Shown here: positions 8,725-17,338 of the stretch, in pieces
Layout: every line of letters begins with the position of its first letter
Position numbering within the stretch: the stretch's first letter is position 1
Assembly: GCF_900107505.1 (NCBI RefSeq)
Contig: NZ_FNQH01000004.1
Coordinates: 1-64,000 of the forward strand
Direction: 5' to 3'
Length of the DNA: 64,000 nt
Source of the DNA: Trichococcus collinsii
GTDB taxonomy: Bacteria > Bacillota > Bacilli > Lactobacillales > Aerococcaceae
Made by a program: the position numbers and the translations under genes
The notes under the pieces: generated by a model
Told to the model about the DNA's origin: nothing
Seen by the model: the letters and a program-made list of their open reading frames with translations, nothing else
Databases searched by the model: none

Positions 8725-8982
8725 ATGAACTTAGAAAAATTGATTGAAAAGATTGCAGCGTTCAAAGCAAGCCATCCCGAAGGTACGTTTGAATTCTTCG
8801 TGCAGCCGCAAAGGGATTTGGATGATCTTTATGCCGAACTGCTGATACTGGATGTCGTAACAGATGCAGAGGGCAATGCTACAGCCCGCGCTGAGGAAGC
8901 ATTGATTACATTGGAAAACCCGTCAAATGATGAATTGGCTATGCTTGAAGATATCGCTGAGTCCTTAAAACAATATCTATAA
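8725..8982 (+). CDS. Small acidic protein of unknown function
   Basis: 85 residues, starting at ATG 8725 after AGAAAGAAGGCG. It is strongly acidic, with no cysteine, signal peptide or membrane segment. The predicted make-up is an amphipathic N-terminal helix (MNLEKLIEKIAAFKASHP), a short FEFFVQPQ strand region and a C-terminal helix (NDELAMLEDIAESLKQYL). A single-gene unit is closed by a strong terminator just after the stop codon. I do not recognise a family. Confidence 0.7.
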   Translation: MNLEKLIEKIAAFKASHPEGTFEFFVQPQRDLDDLYAELLILDVVTDAEGNATARAEEALITLENPSNDELAMLEDIAESLKQYL

Positions 8983-8983
8983 A

Positions 8984-9037
8984 AAGAAACTCCCTGAAGG
9001 AGCCCTGCATTTTACAGGTCCTTCAGGGAGTTTCTTT
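8984..9037. terminator. Bidirectional terminator
   Basis: A 19-bp nearly perfect stem (AAAGAAACTCCCTGAAGGA with its complement at 9019-9037) has A and T tracts on both sides. It separates the rightward small gene from the leftward cstA. Confidence 0.9.
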
Positions 9038-9049
9038 ATCTTGAATTAG

Positions 9050-10552
9050 TTATTCAGCTACCGCTGCCGGTAGTGCGTCAGCGGAAGAAAACGTCCCAAT
9101 CGGCAGATGATCGTTCAACAGTTCCGATTGCGGATCCAGCGCTGCCTTTTGTTTCACGCCGGTCGTCCAGTAAAGTGCCATGATCGCGACGGTTGCGACC
9201 AGCCCGACTAAGTAAGTGGCCGTCTGCAGCCCCATCCTGAATCCAATCGGTTCACTCAAGATATAGACGACACAGGCATACAACATGAAGGTTGCAGGTA
9301 ATAAAGTAACCAAGTAATTTTTGTTTTTAAGATACAAGTAACGCGTTGACATCAGCAAAGCGATAACTGCTGTGACTTGGTTCGCCCAGTTGAAGTATCT
9401 CCAGATCAGGTTGAAATCCACTTTCGTAAGGAAGAACGAGATGACGAACAACGGAATTGTCATCATCAGGATTTTTTTCATTGAATCTTGTTTGATGTTC
9501 ATGTAGTCAGCCAAGATTGTGCGCAGACTTCTGAAAGCTGAAAGTCCTGAAGAGATCGGCAATACGATAACGCCGATGATGGCGACCGTACCGAAGACAT
9601 TGCCCAACAATAGCGTGGAAACTTGGTTAACAACGGCTGATGGCGTACCGGCATCAATCATTTGGCTCAACGTTTGGCCATCGAACAAGGCCATCGAAGC
9701 TCCAGCCCAGATCATAGCGATGACGCCTTCGGCAATCATCATGCCGTAGAAAAGGAAGCGGCCTTCCCGCTCGTTAGTGGACGTCCGGGAAACCATCGGC
9801 GCTTGGGTTGCATGGAAACCGGAAATGGCGCCACAGGAAATCGTAAAGAAGATTGCCGGGAAAATCGGTGTGCCTTTCGGATGGAAATTCTGCATAGTGC
9901 CCATTGTCAATTCAGGCAGGTTATGGCCGCCCGTCAGCAAGCTGATGCCGATGGCGATTGTGCTGATGATCAGGATCGCACCGAACCAAGGGTAGACTTT
10001 TCCCATCGCCTTGTCGATCGGCAGGATGGTGGAGATGAGATAGTAAGCAAAGATCAAAAACGTAATGATGCCGATCGTCATCCAATCGGGCGTGATGCTG
10101 GCGATCAGATTGGCTGGCGAGATAACAAAGACCGTAGCCACCAGCATCAACAGCAACATAGCAAAGATATTGACGACGTGTTTAACTGGTTTGCCTAGGT
10201 ATTTACTGGCCAATTCCGGCAAGTGCGCGCCGTCGTTCCGCAAGGAAATCATCCCGACCATATAATCGTGGACGGCTCCTCCGAAGATACAGCCGACGAT
10301 GATCCAGATGTAGGCAACCGGCCCATAAAGCGCTCCCATAATCGGGCCGAAAATAGGACCCGTTCCAGCGATATTCAACAATTCAATGATGGCATTTTTT
10401 GATTTTGACATCGGGACAAAGTCATATCCGTCCTTCAGTGCTTCAGCAGGGGTCGTTCGTTCCGGATCGATGGAAAAGTTCTTTTCGATGTAGCGCCCAT
10501 AAGTAAAGTAACCTAGAATCAGTAAGGCGATTCCTCCAAGTAAAGTAAGCAT
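9050..10552 (-). CDS. cstA: Carbon starvation protein CstA family, probable pyruvate/peptide transporter
   Basis: A 500-residue polytopic membrane protein of the CstA/BtsT family, with the conserved N-terminal FVPMSKSKNAI and AGTGPIFGPIMGALYGP motifs (about 50-80) and GAVHDYMVGMISLRNDG near 95. About 14 hydrophobic segments follow. Family members include the Escherichia coli pyruvate/H+ symporter BtsT and the peptide-related CstA. BtsT is induced by the LytS/LytR-type BtsS/BtsR system. Here the LytSR genes lie immediately upstream in the same direction, which favours pyruvate as substrate and direct control. SD GGAGG precedes ATG 10552. Confidence 0.9.
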   Translation of the reverse strand: MLTLLGGIALLILGYFTYGRYIEKNFSIDPERTTPAEALKDGYDFVPMSKSKNAIIELLNIAGTGPIFGPIMGALYGPVAYIWIIVGCIFGGAVHDYMVGMISLRNDGAHLPELASKYLGKPVKHVVNIFAMLLLMLVATVFVISPANLIASITPDWMTIGIITFLIFAYYLISTILPIDKAMGKVYPWFGAILIISTIAIGISLLTGGHNLPELTMGTMQNFHPKGTPIFPAIFFTISCGAISGFHATQAPMVSRTSTNEREGRFLFYGMMIAEGVIAMIWAGASMALFDGQTLSQMIDAGTPSAVVNQVSTLLLGNVFGTVAIIGVIVLPISSGLSAFRSLRTILADYMNIKQDSMKKILMMTIPLFVISFFLTKVDFNLIWRYFNWANQVTAVIALLMSTRYLYLKNKNYLVTLLPATFMLYACVVYILSEPIGFRMGLQTATYLVGLVATVAIMALYWTTGVKQKAALDPQSELLNDHLPIGTFSSADALPAAVAE

Positions 10553-10602
10553 CTTTTTTCCTCCTTCAAAATAAACGTGCGGCCAACACGTTCTTTCTAT
10601 GG

Positions 10603-10634
10603 CCTAACTTTACTTGAGAAAAAGAAACTTTTGG
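10603..10634 (-). promoter_or_regulatory. Candidate LytTR-regulator direct repeat upstream of cstA
   Basis: On the minus strand two AAAGTT copies lie 20 bases apart (10626-10631 and 10606-10611), about 55-80 bases before the cstA start. LytTR-domain regulators bind direct repeats spaced by about two helical turns, so this is a plausible site for the adjacent LytR. The motif is short, so support is modest. Confidence 0.35.
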
Positions 10635-10654
10635 GTCATTTGCGCCCGAAACGA

Positions 10655-10686
10655 CAAAACTGCAGGCTGAGTTGCACGCCTGCAGT
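10655..10686 (-). terminator. Weak terminator between lytR and cstA
   Basis: A 9-bp GC-rich stem (ACTGCAGGC at 10659-10667, GCCTGCAGT at 10678-10686) is followed on the minus strand by TTTTG. The short T run may let some transcription read through into cstA. Confidence 0.55.
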
Positions 10687-10709
10687 CCTGAAATTCATTT
10701 ATTTTTTGA

Positions 10710-11450
10710 TCAAATGCCTACTTTCCCCTTAAATTCCTTCATATAAGAACGGCTGACAGGTATCTTCAAGCCGTTGCTCATCGTCAGTTGGAAAGTATGG
10801 TTAAACCATGGTTGGATTTCCTTGATTTCCTTCAGATTGATGAGAAAGGCACGATGGACCCTAAGGAAAGGATGTCCGCCAATCTTTTTCTCGAGCGCAC
10901 TGAGCGGCTCGTGGATGATGTACTCCATATTTTTCGTATAGATGGTCGTCCCGCCGTTCTCGATTCCGATGGAGATGATTTCCGGGACCTGCAACATATA
11001 GATGCGCTCGTCCATCTGGATGGGCAGCACCTGCAGCCCCAAAGCCTTCAGCTTCGATGGTTCCGACTCTCCGATTTCCTGCTTGCGATACTGTCCGTAG
11101 GCTTTTTTGACCGCTTGCTGGATCCGCTCAAATTCAAAAGGCTTCAAGACGTAATCGGTCGCATTCAGTTCAAATGCTTTGACGGCATAATCGTCATAGG
11201 CCGTAGCAAAAATAATCATCGGCGGTTTCTTGAGTTTATTGATTTTAGCAGCCAACGACAGGCCGCTCTCATTCGTAAGGTGGATGTCCAAAAAAATCAG
11301 GTCCACCGATTCCTCGAGCATCGCTCCCAGCGCTTCTTCAATAGAATCCGCTTGGGCGATGGCACTCACGTCTTCGCATTTCCCCAGCAGGTAGGCCAGT
11401 TCATCCCTTGCCAAAGGTTCGTCATCCACAATCAACACCCGCATACTCAT
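10710..11450 (-). CDS. lytR: LytR/LytT-type response regulator (receiver + LytTR DNA-binding domain)
   Basis: 246 residues from ATG 11450, which overlaps the lytS stop as ATGA; ATG 11444 is an equally possible start. Residues 3-120 form a receiver domain with acidic pocket VDDE, phospho-acceptor Asp55 (LIFLDIHL) and Lys in YVLKPFEFE. Residues about 145-246 form a LytTR domain (ERIYMLQVPEIISI, FLRVHRAFLINLKEI, IPVSRSYMKEFK). It is the cognate partner of the upstream LytS. The closest roles known for the family are control of lrgAB/pftAB or btsT pyruvate transporters, both types of which lie downstream here. Confidence 0.93.
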   Translation of the reverse strand: MSMRVLIVDDEPLARDELAYLLGKCEDVSAIAQADSIEEALGAMLEESVDLIFLDIHLTNESGLSLAAKINKLKKPPMIIFATAYDDYAVKAFELNATDYVLKPFEFERIQQAVKKAYGQYRKQEIGESEPSKLKALGLQVLPIQMDERIYMLQVPEIISIGIENGGTTIYTKNMEYIIHEPLSALEKKIGGHPFLRVHRAFLINLKEIKEIQPWFNHTFQLTMSNGLKIPVSRSYMKEFKGKVGI

Positions 11451-13195
11451 CCCTGCCTTTCTTGATAAGGTACCGTGCAATAGACGGTCGTTCCTGTTGC
11501 TGAAGATACGAAATGAAGTTTCGTCGATTCGCCGAACAGGCTGATCAGCCGTTTATTCAAGTTCTCCAGCGCCGATCCAGTGCCTTCCAGCGAGGACACG
11601 GCTTCTTTGCCCAATTTCTCCAAGTGATTGGAGTCGATGCCTTCGCCGTTGTCACGGACGGAAATGAATACCCCATCCGGACTGTTTTTCACATCGATCC
11701 ATACGCGATTGTCGATTTTCCGGCTGCCGAAAGCATGCTTGAACGCGTTCTCCAACAAAATCTGGATTAGGAAAGGCGGCAACAGCACTTCCTCCAAGCC
11801 TTCCTCAATAGAAATCTCGACTTGGTAGCGATCAGGGAAACGGGCCTGCTCCAATGAACGATATGCTTCCACTTGCGTGAGTTCCTTCATCAACGGAATC
11901 AAGTTGGTGCGGGCGCCCTGCAAATTGGCCCGGAAAAAGTTGCTGAGTTGGATCAGCAGCCTGCGCGCCTGTTCGCTGTCGACCCGGATCAATGCCGAAA
12001 CGGTGTTGATGGCGTTGAAGAAGAAATGCGGATTCACTTGCGCCTGCAAGGATTTGATTTCTGCATCCTGCAGTAGCTTACTCTGCAGTTCGATATCTCC
12101 AAATTCGATCTGGCTGGAGAAGATATTGCCGAGTCCTTCCGCCAACTGCCTTTCGACAAAGGTCAATTTCGCTGCATCCGTGAAATACAGCTTCAAAGTG
12201 CCGATCGTTTTCCCTTGCGCCTTGAGCGGGATGACGAGCGCCGCTTGCAAAGGACAGCCCGGATGGTTGCAGCCGATTTCGTCATGGGAATGGACTTCCC
12301 TGATTTCCCCTGTCCGCAGCACTTCTTTTGATAATTCGGTCAATATTTCGTTCGAGGCGATGTGGTGGTCGCTGGCTGCGCCGACATAAGCCAAAATCCG
12401 TTCGGTGTTTGTGATGCTGACGGCGGATACCTTCATCAATTGTTGAATGATTTTGGCCGCCTCCGTGCACGATGCTTCGTTCATGCCGGAACGGAAAAAA
12501 GGCATCGTCTCGTTCGCCAATTGGAGCACATCATGTGTCTGCACCGCCTTCGTCTGTTCGACTTGACGCAACGTGGATCCGATGATGGAAAGGAAAATGC
12601 CGGTCCCCATGCTGTTGACGAGAATCATCGGAAATGCAATAAACGTCACCAGATCCCAGGCGGACTGAAGATTGCGGCTCAAGATCAGGATGCTGAGCAT
12701 CTGGACACCCTCCGTCATGGCTCCAATCATAAAGCCTTCCTTTATCGTCGGATAGGTATTTTTCCGCATCGTTTTGATGCCATACAGACCGGAAATGAGC
12801 CCAATCAAGATGGAAGAAATCACATAAATATAAGCCTCTTCTCCACCTTGGAAGAAACGAATGACGCCCGAGATGATGCCGACGGATGTACCGACCAATG
12901 GCCCGCCGATCAGACCGGCGACGCCGATCGTGAGCACCCGTGTGTTCGCCAAGGAAGCCCCTTCGGATAGCTTCATCAATACCTGATCGGATACGACGCG
13001 GTCCTGGCTGATTTCAACGCCGGTGTAGTTCGAAATGACAGCGAAGAGGCCGAACACGACAATCAATGCCACTTTTGTGCTCAAGTGATGGCGTTCGCTC
13101 AATTTGTCCCTGAAATAATGGACATTCATCAGCAGGTAGGCCAAGATGATGATCAGCCCGACCCGTTCCAATATCAAAATAAATAAATTAAACAT
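11447..13195 (-). CDS. lytS: LytS-type sensor histidine kinase
   Basis: 582 residues. The N-terminus (about 1-205) has the five to six membrane helices of the 5TMR-LYT sensor module. Residues about 235-360 look like a GAF-type domain containing a cysteine-bearing segment (HDEIGCNHPGCPLQAAL). The His-kinase domain carries phospho-acceptor His390 in NPHFFFNAIN, and the ATPase has the N-box LLENAFKHAFG and the G-box VRDNGEGI. It probably senses extracellular pyruvate or membrane state, as BtsS and Bacillus LytS do. It is co-transcribed with lytR through a 4-base overlap. Confidence 0.93.
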   Translation of the reverse strand: MFNLFILILERVGLIIILAYLLMNVHYFRDKLSERHHLSTKVALIVVFGLFAVISNYTGVEISQDRVVSDQVLMKLSEGASLANTRVLTIGVAGLIGGPLVGTSVGIISGVIRFFQGGEEAYIYVISSILIGLISGLYGIKTMRKNTYPTIKEGFMIGAMTEGVQMLSILILSRNLQSAWDLVTFIAFPMILVNSMGTGIFLSIIGSTLRQVEQTKAVQTHDVLQLANETMPFFRSGMNEASCTEAAKIIQQLMKVSAVSITNTERILAYVGAASDHHIASNEILTELSKEVLRTGEIREVHSHDEIGCNHPGCPLQAALVIPLKAQGKTIGTLKLYFTDAAKLTFVERQLAEGLGNIFSSQIEFGDIELQSKLLQDAEIKSLQAQVNPHFFFNAINTVSALIRVDSEQARRLLIQLSNFFRANLQGARTNLIPLMKELTQVEAYRSLEQARFPDRYQVEISIEEGLEEVLLPPFLIQILLENAFKHAFGSRKIDNRVWIDVKNSPDGVFISVRDNGEGIDSNHLEKLGKEAVSSLEGTGSALENLNKRLISLFGESTKLHFVSSATGTTVYCTVPYQERQG

Positions 13196-13253
13196 GGCCG
13201 CTCCTTTCCGGAAAATGATTATCTTTAGTTTACACCAGAAATAACTAATTTGT

Positions 13254-13298
13254 GCACAAAAAACGATAGCCCAAGCTTTGCGCTCCAGGCTATCGTTT
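13254..13298 (-). terminator. Terminator after the thioredoxin-like gene
   Basis: An 11-bp stem (AAACGATAGCC at 13261-13271 with GGCTATCGTTT at 13288-13298) is followed on the minus strand by a T run. It isolates the thioredoxin-like gene from lytSR. Confidence 0.9.
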
Positions 13299-13311
13299 CC
13301 TTATCAAGCTA

Positions 13312-13674
13312 TCAGAAATTATCCGCAATCCGCTGGAATTGGTGATGCAGCTCGTCCATCACCACGAAGCGGGCTTCGCGGATCATCTCTTTGCCTTCGA
13401 CGAACAACAGCAAAGCAGGTGCAGTGAAGACTGTGAATTCGCCCGCAACTTCCGGGATATCATCGGCGTTTGCCTGGATTGCTTTGATTGTAGGGAATTC
13501 TTCCAGCATCTCCTGTACTTGCGGTTGGACCGCGTGGCAGACGCCACAGTTCGTCCGGGAAATATAGACAAACGCCAATTTGTTATCAGCGATGAAGTGA
13601 CGGATTTCTTCTATTGAAGTTGCTTGTTGAAAATTATTTGGATAAAACACTGGTTGACCTTCTTCCTCTTTCAT
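13312..13674 (-). CDS. Thioredoxin-like protein (CGVC active site)
   Basis: 120 residues with a thioredoxin fold: strand LAFVYISR, the redox motif CGVC (Cys43 and Cys46), IQANADDIPEVAGEF, then TAPALLLFVEGKE, where the proline stands at the usual cis-Pro position. There is no signal peptide, so it is likely a cytosolic disulfide reductase or a YtpP-like protein. It is a single-gene unit. Its specific partner is unknown. Confidence 0.88.
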   Translation of the reverse strand: MKEEEGQPVFYPNNFQQATSIEEIRHFIADNKLAFVYISRTNCGVCHAVQPQVQEMLEEFPTIKAIQANADDIPEVAGEFTVFTAPALLLFVEGKEMIREARFVVMDELHHQFQRIADNF

Positions 13675-13826
13675 TTTTTCGTTATTATAGCACGTGAATC
13701 GGAATAAATCCGTTTTGCGGATTTGGCAGCGCTGACCTAAAGTCTCTTTGTAATTCCGTCGCTCTTCTTATTTGAACTTGCTCTATGAAAACGCTATACT
13801 GAAAATAAAAAAAGGTGGTTTTTCAT

Positions 13827-14381
13827 ATGATGTTCGAACTCAGGGTTACACTTTTGGATGTTGGCATACCGGTTTGGCGAGATATACAATTGGATGATGA
13901 CACGACTTTCTCCGATCTGCATTTCATTCTCCAAAGTGCATTCAATTGGTCCGATCTCCACCCACATACGTTCAAGTTTGCCTCGCCGCATAAAGATACA
14001 TTGGCAGAAACCGATCGTCTGCGGGACCATATCCAAGGAAAAGATGATAAAATCATTTACACGTACAACATGGAAGAAAATTGGGAGCATGAAATCATCC
14101 TGCAAAAAGCATTTGAAGCAAAGGCGGACGTGCTCTATCCCCGTTGCGTGCGCGCAGAGAATCTGACGCCTGAGGAAGACCATACCCGCTTGGACATCAC
14201 AGACGGCACACTGGACCTCGCGTATAAAGATTCCGGGGAAATCGCGAAAGCGATCAATGAGGAATTGGCCTACCTGAACGTCAGCGGTCTAGGCGAAGGC
14301 CTGCCGGGGCTCGATGAAGATGAATGGGTAGCCCTGGATGATGACGAAGATGAATGGGAAGATGACGGCGGCCATCTGTGA
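13827..14381 (+). CDS. Plasmid pRiA4b ORF-3 family protein
   Basis: 184 residues from ATG 13827, with AAAGGTGG about 8 bases upstream; an in-frame GTG at 13815 overlaps that site. The N-terminal two-thirds match the IS1096-type/pRiA4b ORF-3-like fold, with LRVTLLDVGIPVWRDIQLDDDTTFSDLHFILQ split by the usual W. HTFKF, the short DDKIIYTYNMEENWEHEIIL stretch and YPRCVRAENLTPEED are also typical. The C-terminus is very acidic (about 20 Asp/Glu in the last 35 residues). Function in this family is unknown. Homologues are often chromosomal, so no mobility is implied. Confidence 0.85.
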   Translation: MMFELRVTLLDVGIPVWRDIQLDDDTTFSDLHFILQSAFNWSDLHPHTFKFASPHKDTLAETDRLRDHIQGKDDKIIYTYNMEENWEHEIILQKAFEAKADVLYPRCVRAENLTPEEDHTRLDITDGTLDLAYKDSGEIAKAINEELAYLNVSGLGEGLPGLDEDEWVALDDDEDEWEDDGGHL

Positions 14382-14387
14382 AAAGCA

Positions 14388-14436
14388 AAAAAAAGCATAT
14401 CCTGCACTCATATTGGAGCGTAGGATATGCTTTTTT
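14388..14436. terminator. Bidirectional terminator
   Basis: A perfect AAAAAAGCATATCCT / AGGATATGCTTTTTT stem with flanking A and T runs lies between the convergent pRiA4b ORF-3-like gene and the OFA transporter gene. Confidence 0.92.
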
Positions 14437-14440
14437 ATGT

Positions 14441-15673
14441 TTATTGAACAGTTTCTGTGATCGTTTTGGTTGCTGTTTTTTTCTTGTAAACAAGATCTAG
14501 GATCAGACCTGCAGCCGCAACCACGATCGCGACATAGAAAGCTTTGGTGAAGTCACCGTTGTTCGCAGCAGCGATACCCGCTGTTACTTTAGGTGCAACG
14601 AAAGCGGATGTCGAGTAACCGATGAACACGATACCGTAGTTGACGCCTTGGAATTTCGGTCCGAAGTTATCCATGACCAATGAAGGGAACACGCCCATCA
14701 CTCCGCCGAAGCATAAGCCTAAACCAATGATCCCTAGTGTAAAACCGAACATTGATTTGACGAAAATAAGGATCAAGAAAGTAAGAATAATGACACTATA
14801 CATGATACTGATAGTCGTTGGTTGGCCCAATTTATCGGAAACAGCTCCCCAGATAACCCGACCCATTGTATTGCTGAGAGAATACACGCTGACATAAACG
14901 GCTGCCGCTGCTGCGGATAGGCCGAACATGGATTGTCCGATCGGTGAAGCGTTTGAAGCGATCATCAAGCCTGAGAACGCACCCATGGCGAACATCAGAA
15001 TGATCATATAGAATTTTGGATCCTGCAACATTTCTTTCCAGTTCTTGTTTACTACCGGTTTATTCGCTGCTGCAGTTGCCGCTGCGTTCATATTTTTTGG
15101 CATGTAATCTTTCGGTGCAACCTTGATGAAGAGGCTGCAAGTGAAGCTAATGATGGCATAAGCGATCCCCATCCGCACGAAAGTATCGGCAACGCCAATA
15201 CTTTGGATTAGTTGATTCGCGATCGGAGCTGCGATGATGGCCGCTCCGCCCATACCTGCTGTAATCAATCCGGAAGCCAACCCTTTTTTATCCGGGAAGA
15301 AACGGATCGTGTTGCTTAGGCAGCCTGAGTAAGCGAAGCCTTGTCCGAAACCGGCCATCAAACCATAATACACGTACAATTCAGTCAAAGTCGTTGCCGT
15401 TCCCGCCAAAGCAAAACCAACACCGAACAATACCGCTCCGGCCATCGTGCTCCATTTTGACCAACCTTTGTCGGTCAAGAAGCCGCCCAAAATCATCGGA
15501 ATCGGTCCTAAAGCCGCGTTAATAGCGAAGGCTACCATGACCTCAGCCATTGTCCAACCTCTTGCGGCAGACAACGGTCCTGCCAATACGCTGAAAGCAT
15601 AAACCGCCCCCGTACACATCAAGATACCCATAGAACTGACCAAGACAGCCCAACGATTAATTTCCTTTTTCAT
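14441..15673 (-). CDS. MFS transporter, oxalate/formate antiporter (OFA) family
   Basis: 410 residues from ATG 15673, whose AAGGGAG site overlaps the stop of the preceding CoA-transferase gene. There are 12 hydrophobic segments. The MFS loop motif appears as GRVIWGAVSDKLGQ between helices 8 and 9, and the N-terminal VLVSSMGILMCTGAVYAFSV is typical of OFA members, which carry monocarboxylates and dicarboxylates. Being co-transcribed with a CoA-transferase, it probably imports (or exchanges) the acid that this enzyme activates. Substrate not determinable from sequence. Confidence 0.88.
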   Translation of the reverse strand: MKKEINRWAVLVSSMGILMCTGAVYAFSVLAGPLSAARGWTMAEVMVAFAINAALGPIPMILGGFLTDKGWSKWSTMAGAVLFGVGFALAGTATTLTELYVYYGLMAGFGQGFAYSGCLSNTIRFFPDKKGLASGLITAGMGGAAIIAAPIANQLIQSIGVADTFVRMGIAYAIISFTCSLFIKVAPKDYMPKNMNAAATAAANKPVVNKNWKEMLQDPKFYMIILMFAMGAFSGLMIASNASPIGQSMFGLSAAAAAVYVSVYSLSNTMGRVIWGAVSDKLGQPTTISIMYSVIILTFLILIFVKSMFGFTLGIIGLGLCFGGVMGVFPSLVMDNFGPKFQGVNYGIVFIGYSTSAFVAPKVTAGIAAANNGDFTKAFYVAIVVAAAGLILDLVYKKKTATKTITETVQ

Positions 15674-15686
15674 CAACAACACTCCC

Positions 15687-17255
15687 TTATTTTCCATTCG
15701 CCATGACGATGTTTTTTAGTTCTCCCCAATTTTCGCGGAACATGCCTTCGTTCATTACTTTCAGATTTTTGGCAATTACCGGTTTGAATCCCATTTGTCC
15801 CAAAATATCTTTTTCAAGATCGACGCCAGGCGCGATTTCGATCAGGCGCAATTTGCCTTTCTCGAGGTCGAACACCGCGCGTTCGGTCACATACAATACT
15901 TCCTGTTCCACTTCAGACGCATATTCTCCACTGAAAGTAACCTGTTCGACTTCAGCTACGAATTTCTTCGCTTTGCCTTCTTGGATGATCGTCAGACGGC
16001 CATCTTTGACTTCCTGCTGTAAACCGCCGGCAGTAAAGGTTCCTGCGAACACCAATTTTTTGGCCGCTTGGGAAATATTGATGAATCCGCCGCAACCAGC
16101 GACACGGTTGCCGAACTTGGATACATTCACGTTTCCGCAGGCATCGGTTTGAGCCAGTCCCAACACGGATAAGTCCAAGCCGCCGCCATCATAGAAGTCG
16201 AATTGGGCATGGTGATCCATGATTGCTTCACTGTTGAAGGCATGTCCGAAATCCCGCAATCCTGCCGGGACGCCACCGATTGATCCTGCTTCAGTAGTCA
16301 ACACTAATTGATCGCTGATGCCTTCTTCGGCACCTACCGTTGCGACATTGACAGGGATCCCTACGCCAAGGTTCAAGATAGCAGAAGGAACCAACTCCAT
16401 CGCAGCACGACGGGCGATAACCTTACGGGCATCCAAGGGTAGTGCTGCCACAGCATCCATTGGTACTTTTGTATCGCCGGAGAAAGCTGGATTGTACTCA
16501 GTATTTTCTGTTTGGAATTGATTGCCTGGTTGTGCCACGACAATGTAATCGACCATGATACCCGGTACTTTTACGTCTTTAGGATGCAGCGTACCTGCAG
16601 CCGCCAATGTTTCCACCTGAGCGATTACGATACCGCCTGAGTTTTTGACAGCCTGCGCGACCGGCAGCACTTCCATGTGCAAACCTTCTTTTTCAAGCGT
16701 CAAATTGCCTTTTTCATCGGCTACCGTTCCGCGGATCAGACCGACATTGATCGGGAAAGTCGGGTAGAATAACCATTCTTCATTTTCGATTTCAACCACT
16801 TTGACGATATCTTCAGTTGTGCGCGGGGAAAGCTTGCCGCCTTCCAGACGCGGATCAACGAAGGTGCGCATGCCGACTTTAGTGAACAAGCCCGGACGTT
16901 TTGCGGCGATTTCACGGTACAATTGGGTGATGACCCCTTGCGGAAGGTTGTAGGCTTCGCATTTGTTTTCGACGATCAGATCACTAATTTGCGGAGAAGC
17001 ACTGACGATACCACCGATCCAACGTTTGATCAGGCCTTCGTGTGCCAAGTGGCTCATCCCTTTTGTGCGGCGATCCCCTACAGCGCTCGCGTGGATGACT
17101 GTCAGATTGTTCGGATGCCCTTCCGCTTTAAAGCGATCTTCGATGGAAATGGCCATTTCTTCGTTTACACAGGCCATACCGAATCCGGTCAACGCCACTG
17201 TGCTGTTATCTTTGATCAATTTTGCCGCTTCCGCAGCTGTGATTACTTTTGTCAT
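15687..17255 (-). CDS. Acyl-CoA:carboxylate CoA-transferase (YdiF/propionate CoA-transferase type)
   Basis: 522 residues, matching the fused alpha-beta class I CoA-transferases such as YdiF and propionate CoA-transferase. The N-half carries the oxyanion-hole region VALTGFGMACVNEE (about 20-33). The C-half carries the catalytic glutamate, Glu322, in TTEAGSIGGVPAG. The enzyme would move CoA from acetyl-CoA or a similar donor to a short carboxylate through a glutamyl-CoA intermediate. It is followed after 13 bases by the OFA transporter gene. The start is ATG 17255 after a GGAGG site. True acceptor unknown. Confidence 0.92.
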   Translation of the reverse strand: MTKVITAAEAAKLIKDNSTVALTGFGMACVNEEMAISIEDRFKAEGHPNNLTVIHASAVGDRRTKGMSHLAHEGLIKRWIGGIVSASPQISDLIVENKCEAYNLPQGVITQLYREIAAKRPGLFTKVGMRTFVDPRLEGGKLSPRTTEDIVKVVEIENEEWLFYPTFPINVGLIRGTVADEKGNLTLEKEGLHMEVLPVAQAVKNSGGIVIAQVETLAAAGTLHPKDVKVPGIMVDYIVVAQPGNQFQTENTEYNPAFSGDTKVPMDAVAALPLDARKVIARRAAMELVPSAILNLGVGIPVNVATVGAEEGISDQLVLTTEAGSIGGVPAGLRDFGHAFNSEAIMDHHAQFDFYDGGGLDLSVLGLAQTDACGNVNVSKFGNRVAGCGGFINISQAAKKLVFAGTFTAGGLQQEVKDGRLTIIQEGKAKKFVAEVEQVTFSGEYASEVEQEVLYVTERAVFDLEKGKLRLIEIAPGVDLEKDILGQMGFKPVIAKNLKVMNEGMFRENWGELKNIVMANGK

Positions 17256-17299
17256 AAGTGTACCCTCCTATTTGCTCGTTCATTCACATAAGTAAGTAA

Positions 17300-17330
17300 G
17301 AAAAAAGCTCAGTCTTTCTCTGAGCTTTTC
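17300..17330 (-). terminator. Terminator or attenuator between the FabK-like gene and CoA-transferase
   Basis: A 10-bp stem (AAAAGCTCAG at 17303-17312, CTGAGCTTTT at 17320-17329) is followed by T's on the minus strand. It may separate the FabK-like gene from the transferase-transporter pair or partly attenuate read-through. Confidence 0.75.
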
Positions 17331-17338
17331 AGTTTTGA

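Noticed and set aside
10574-10592. Inverted repeat AACGTG-N7-CACGTT in the cstA leader
   Set aside because: Short arms, close to the start codon, and no known binding type; may be chance.
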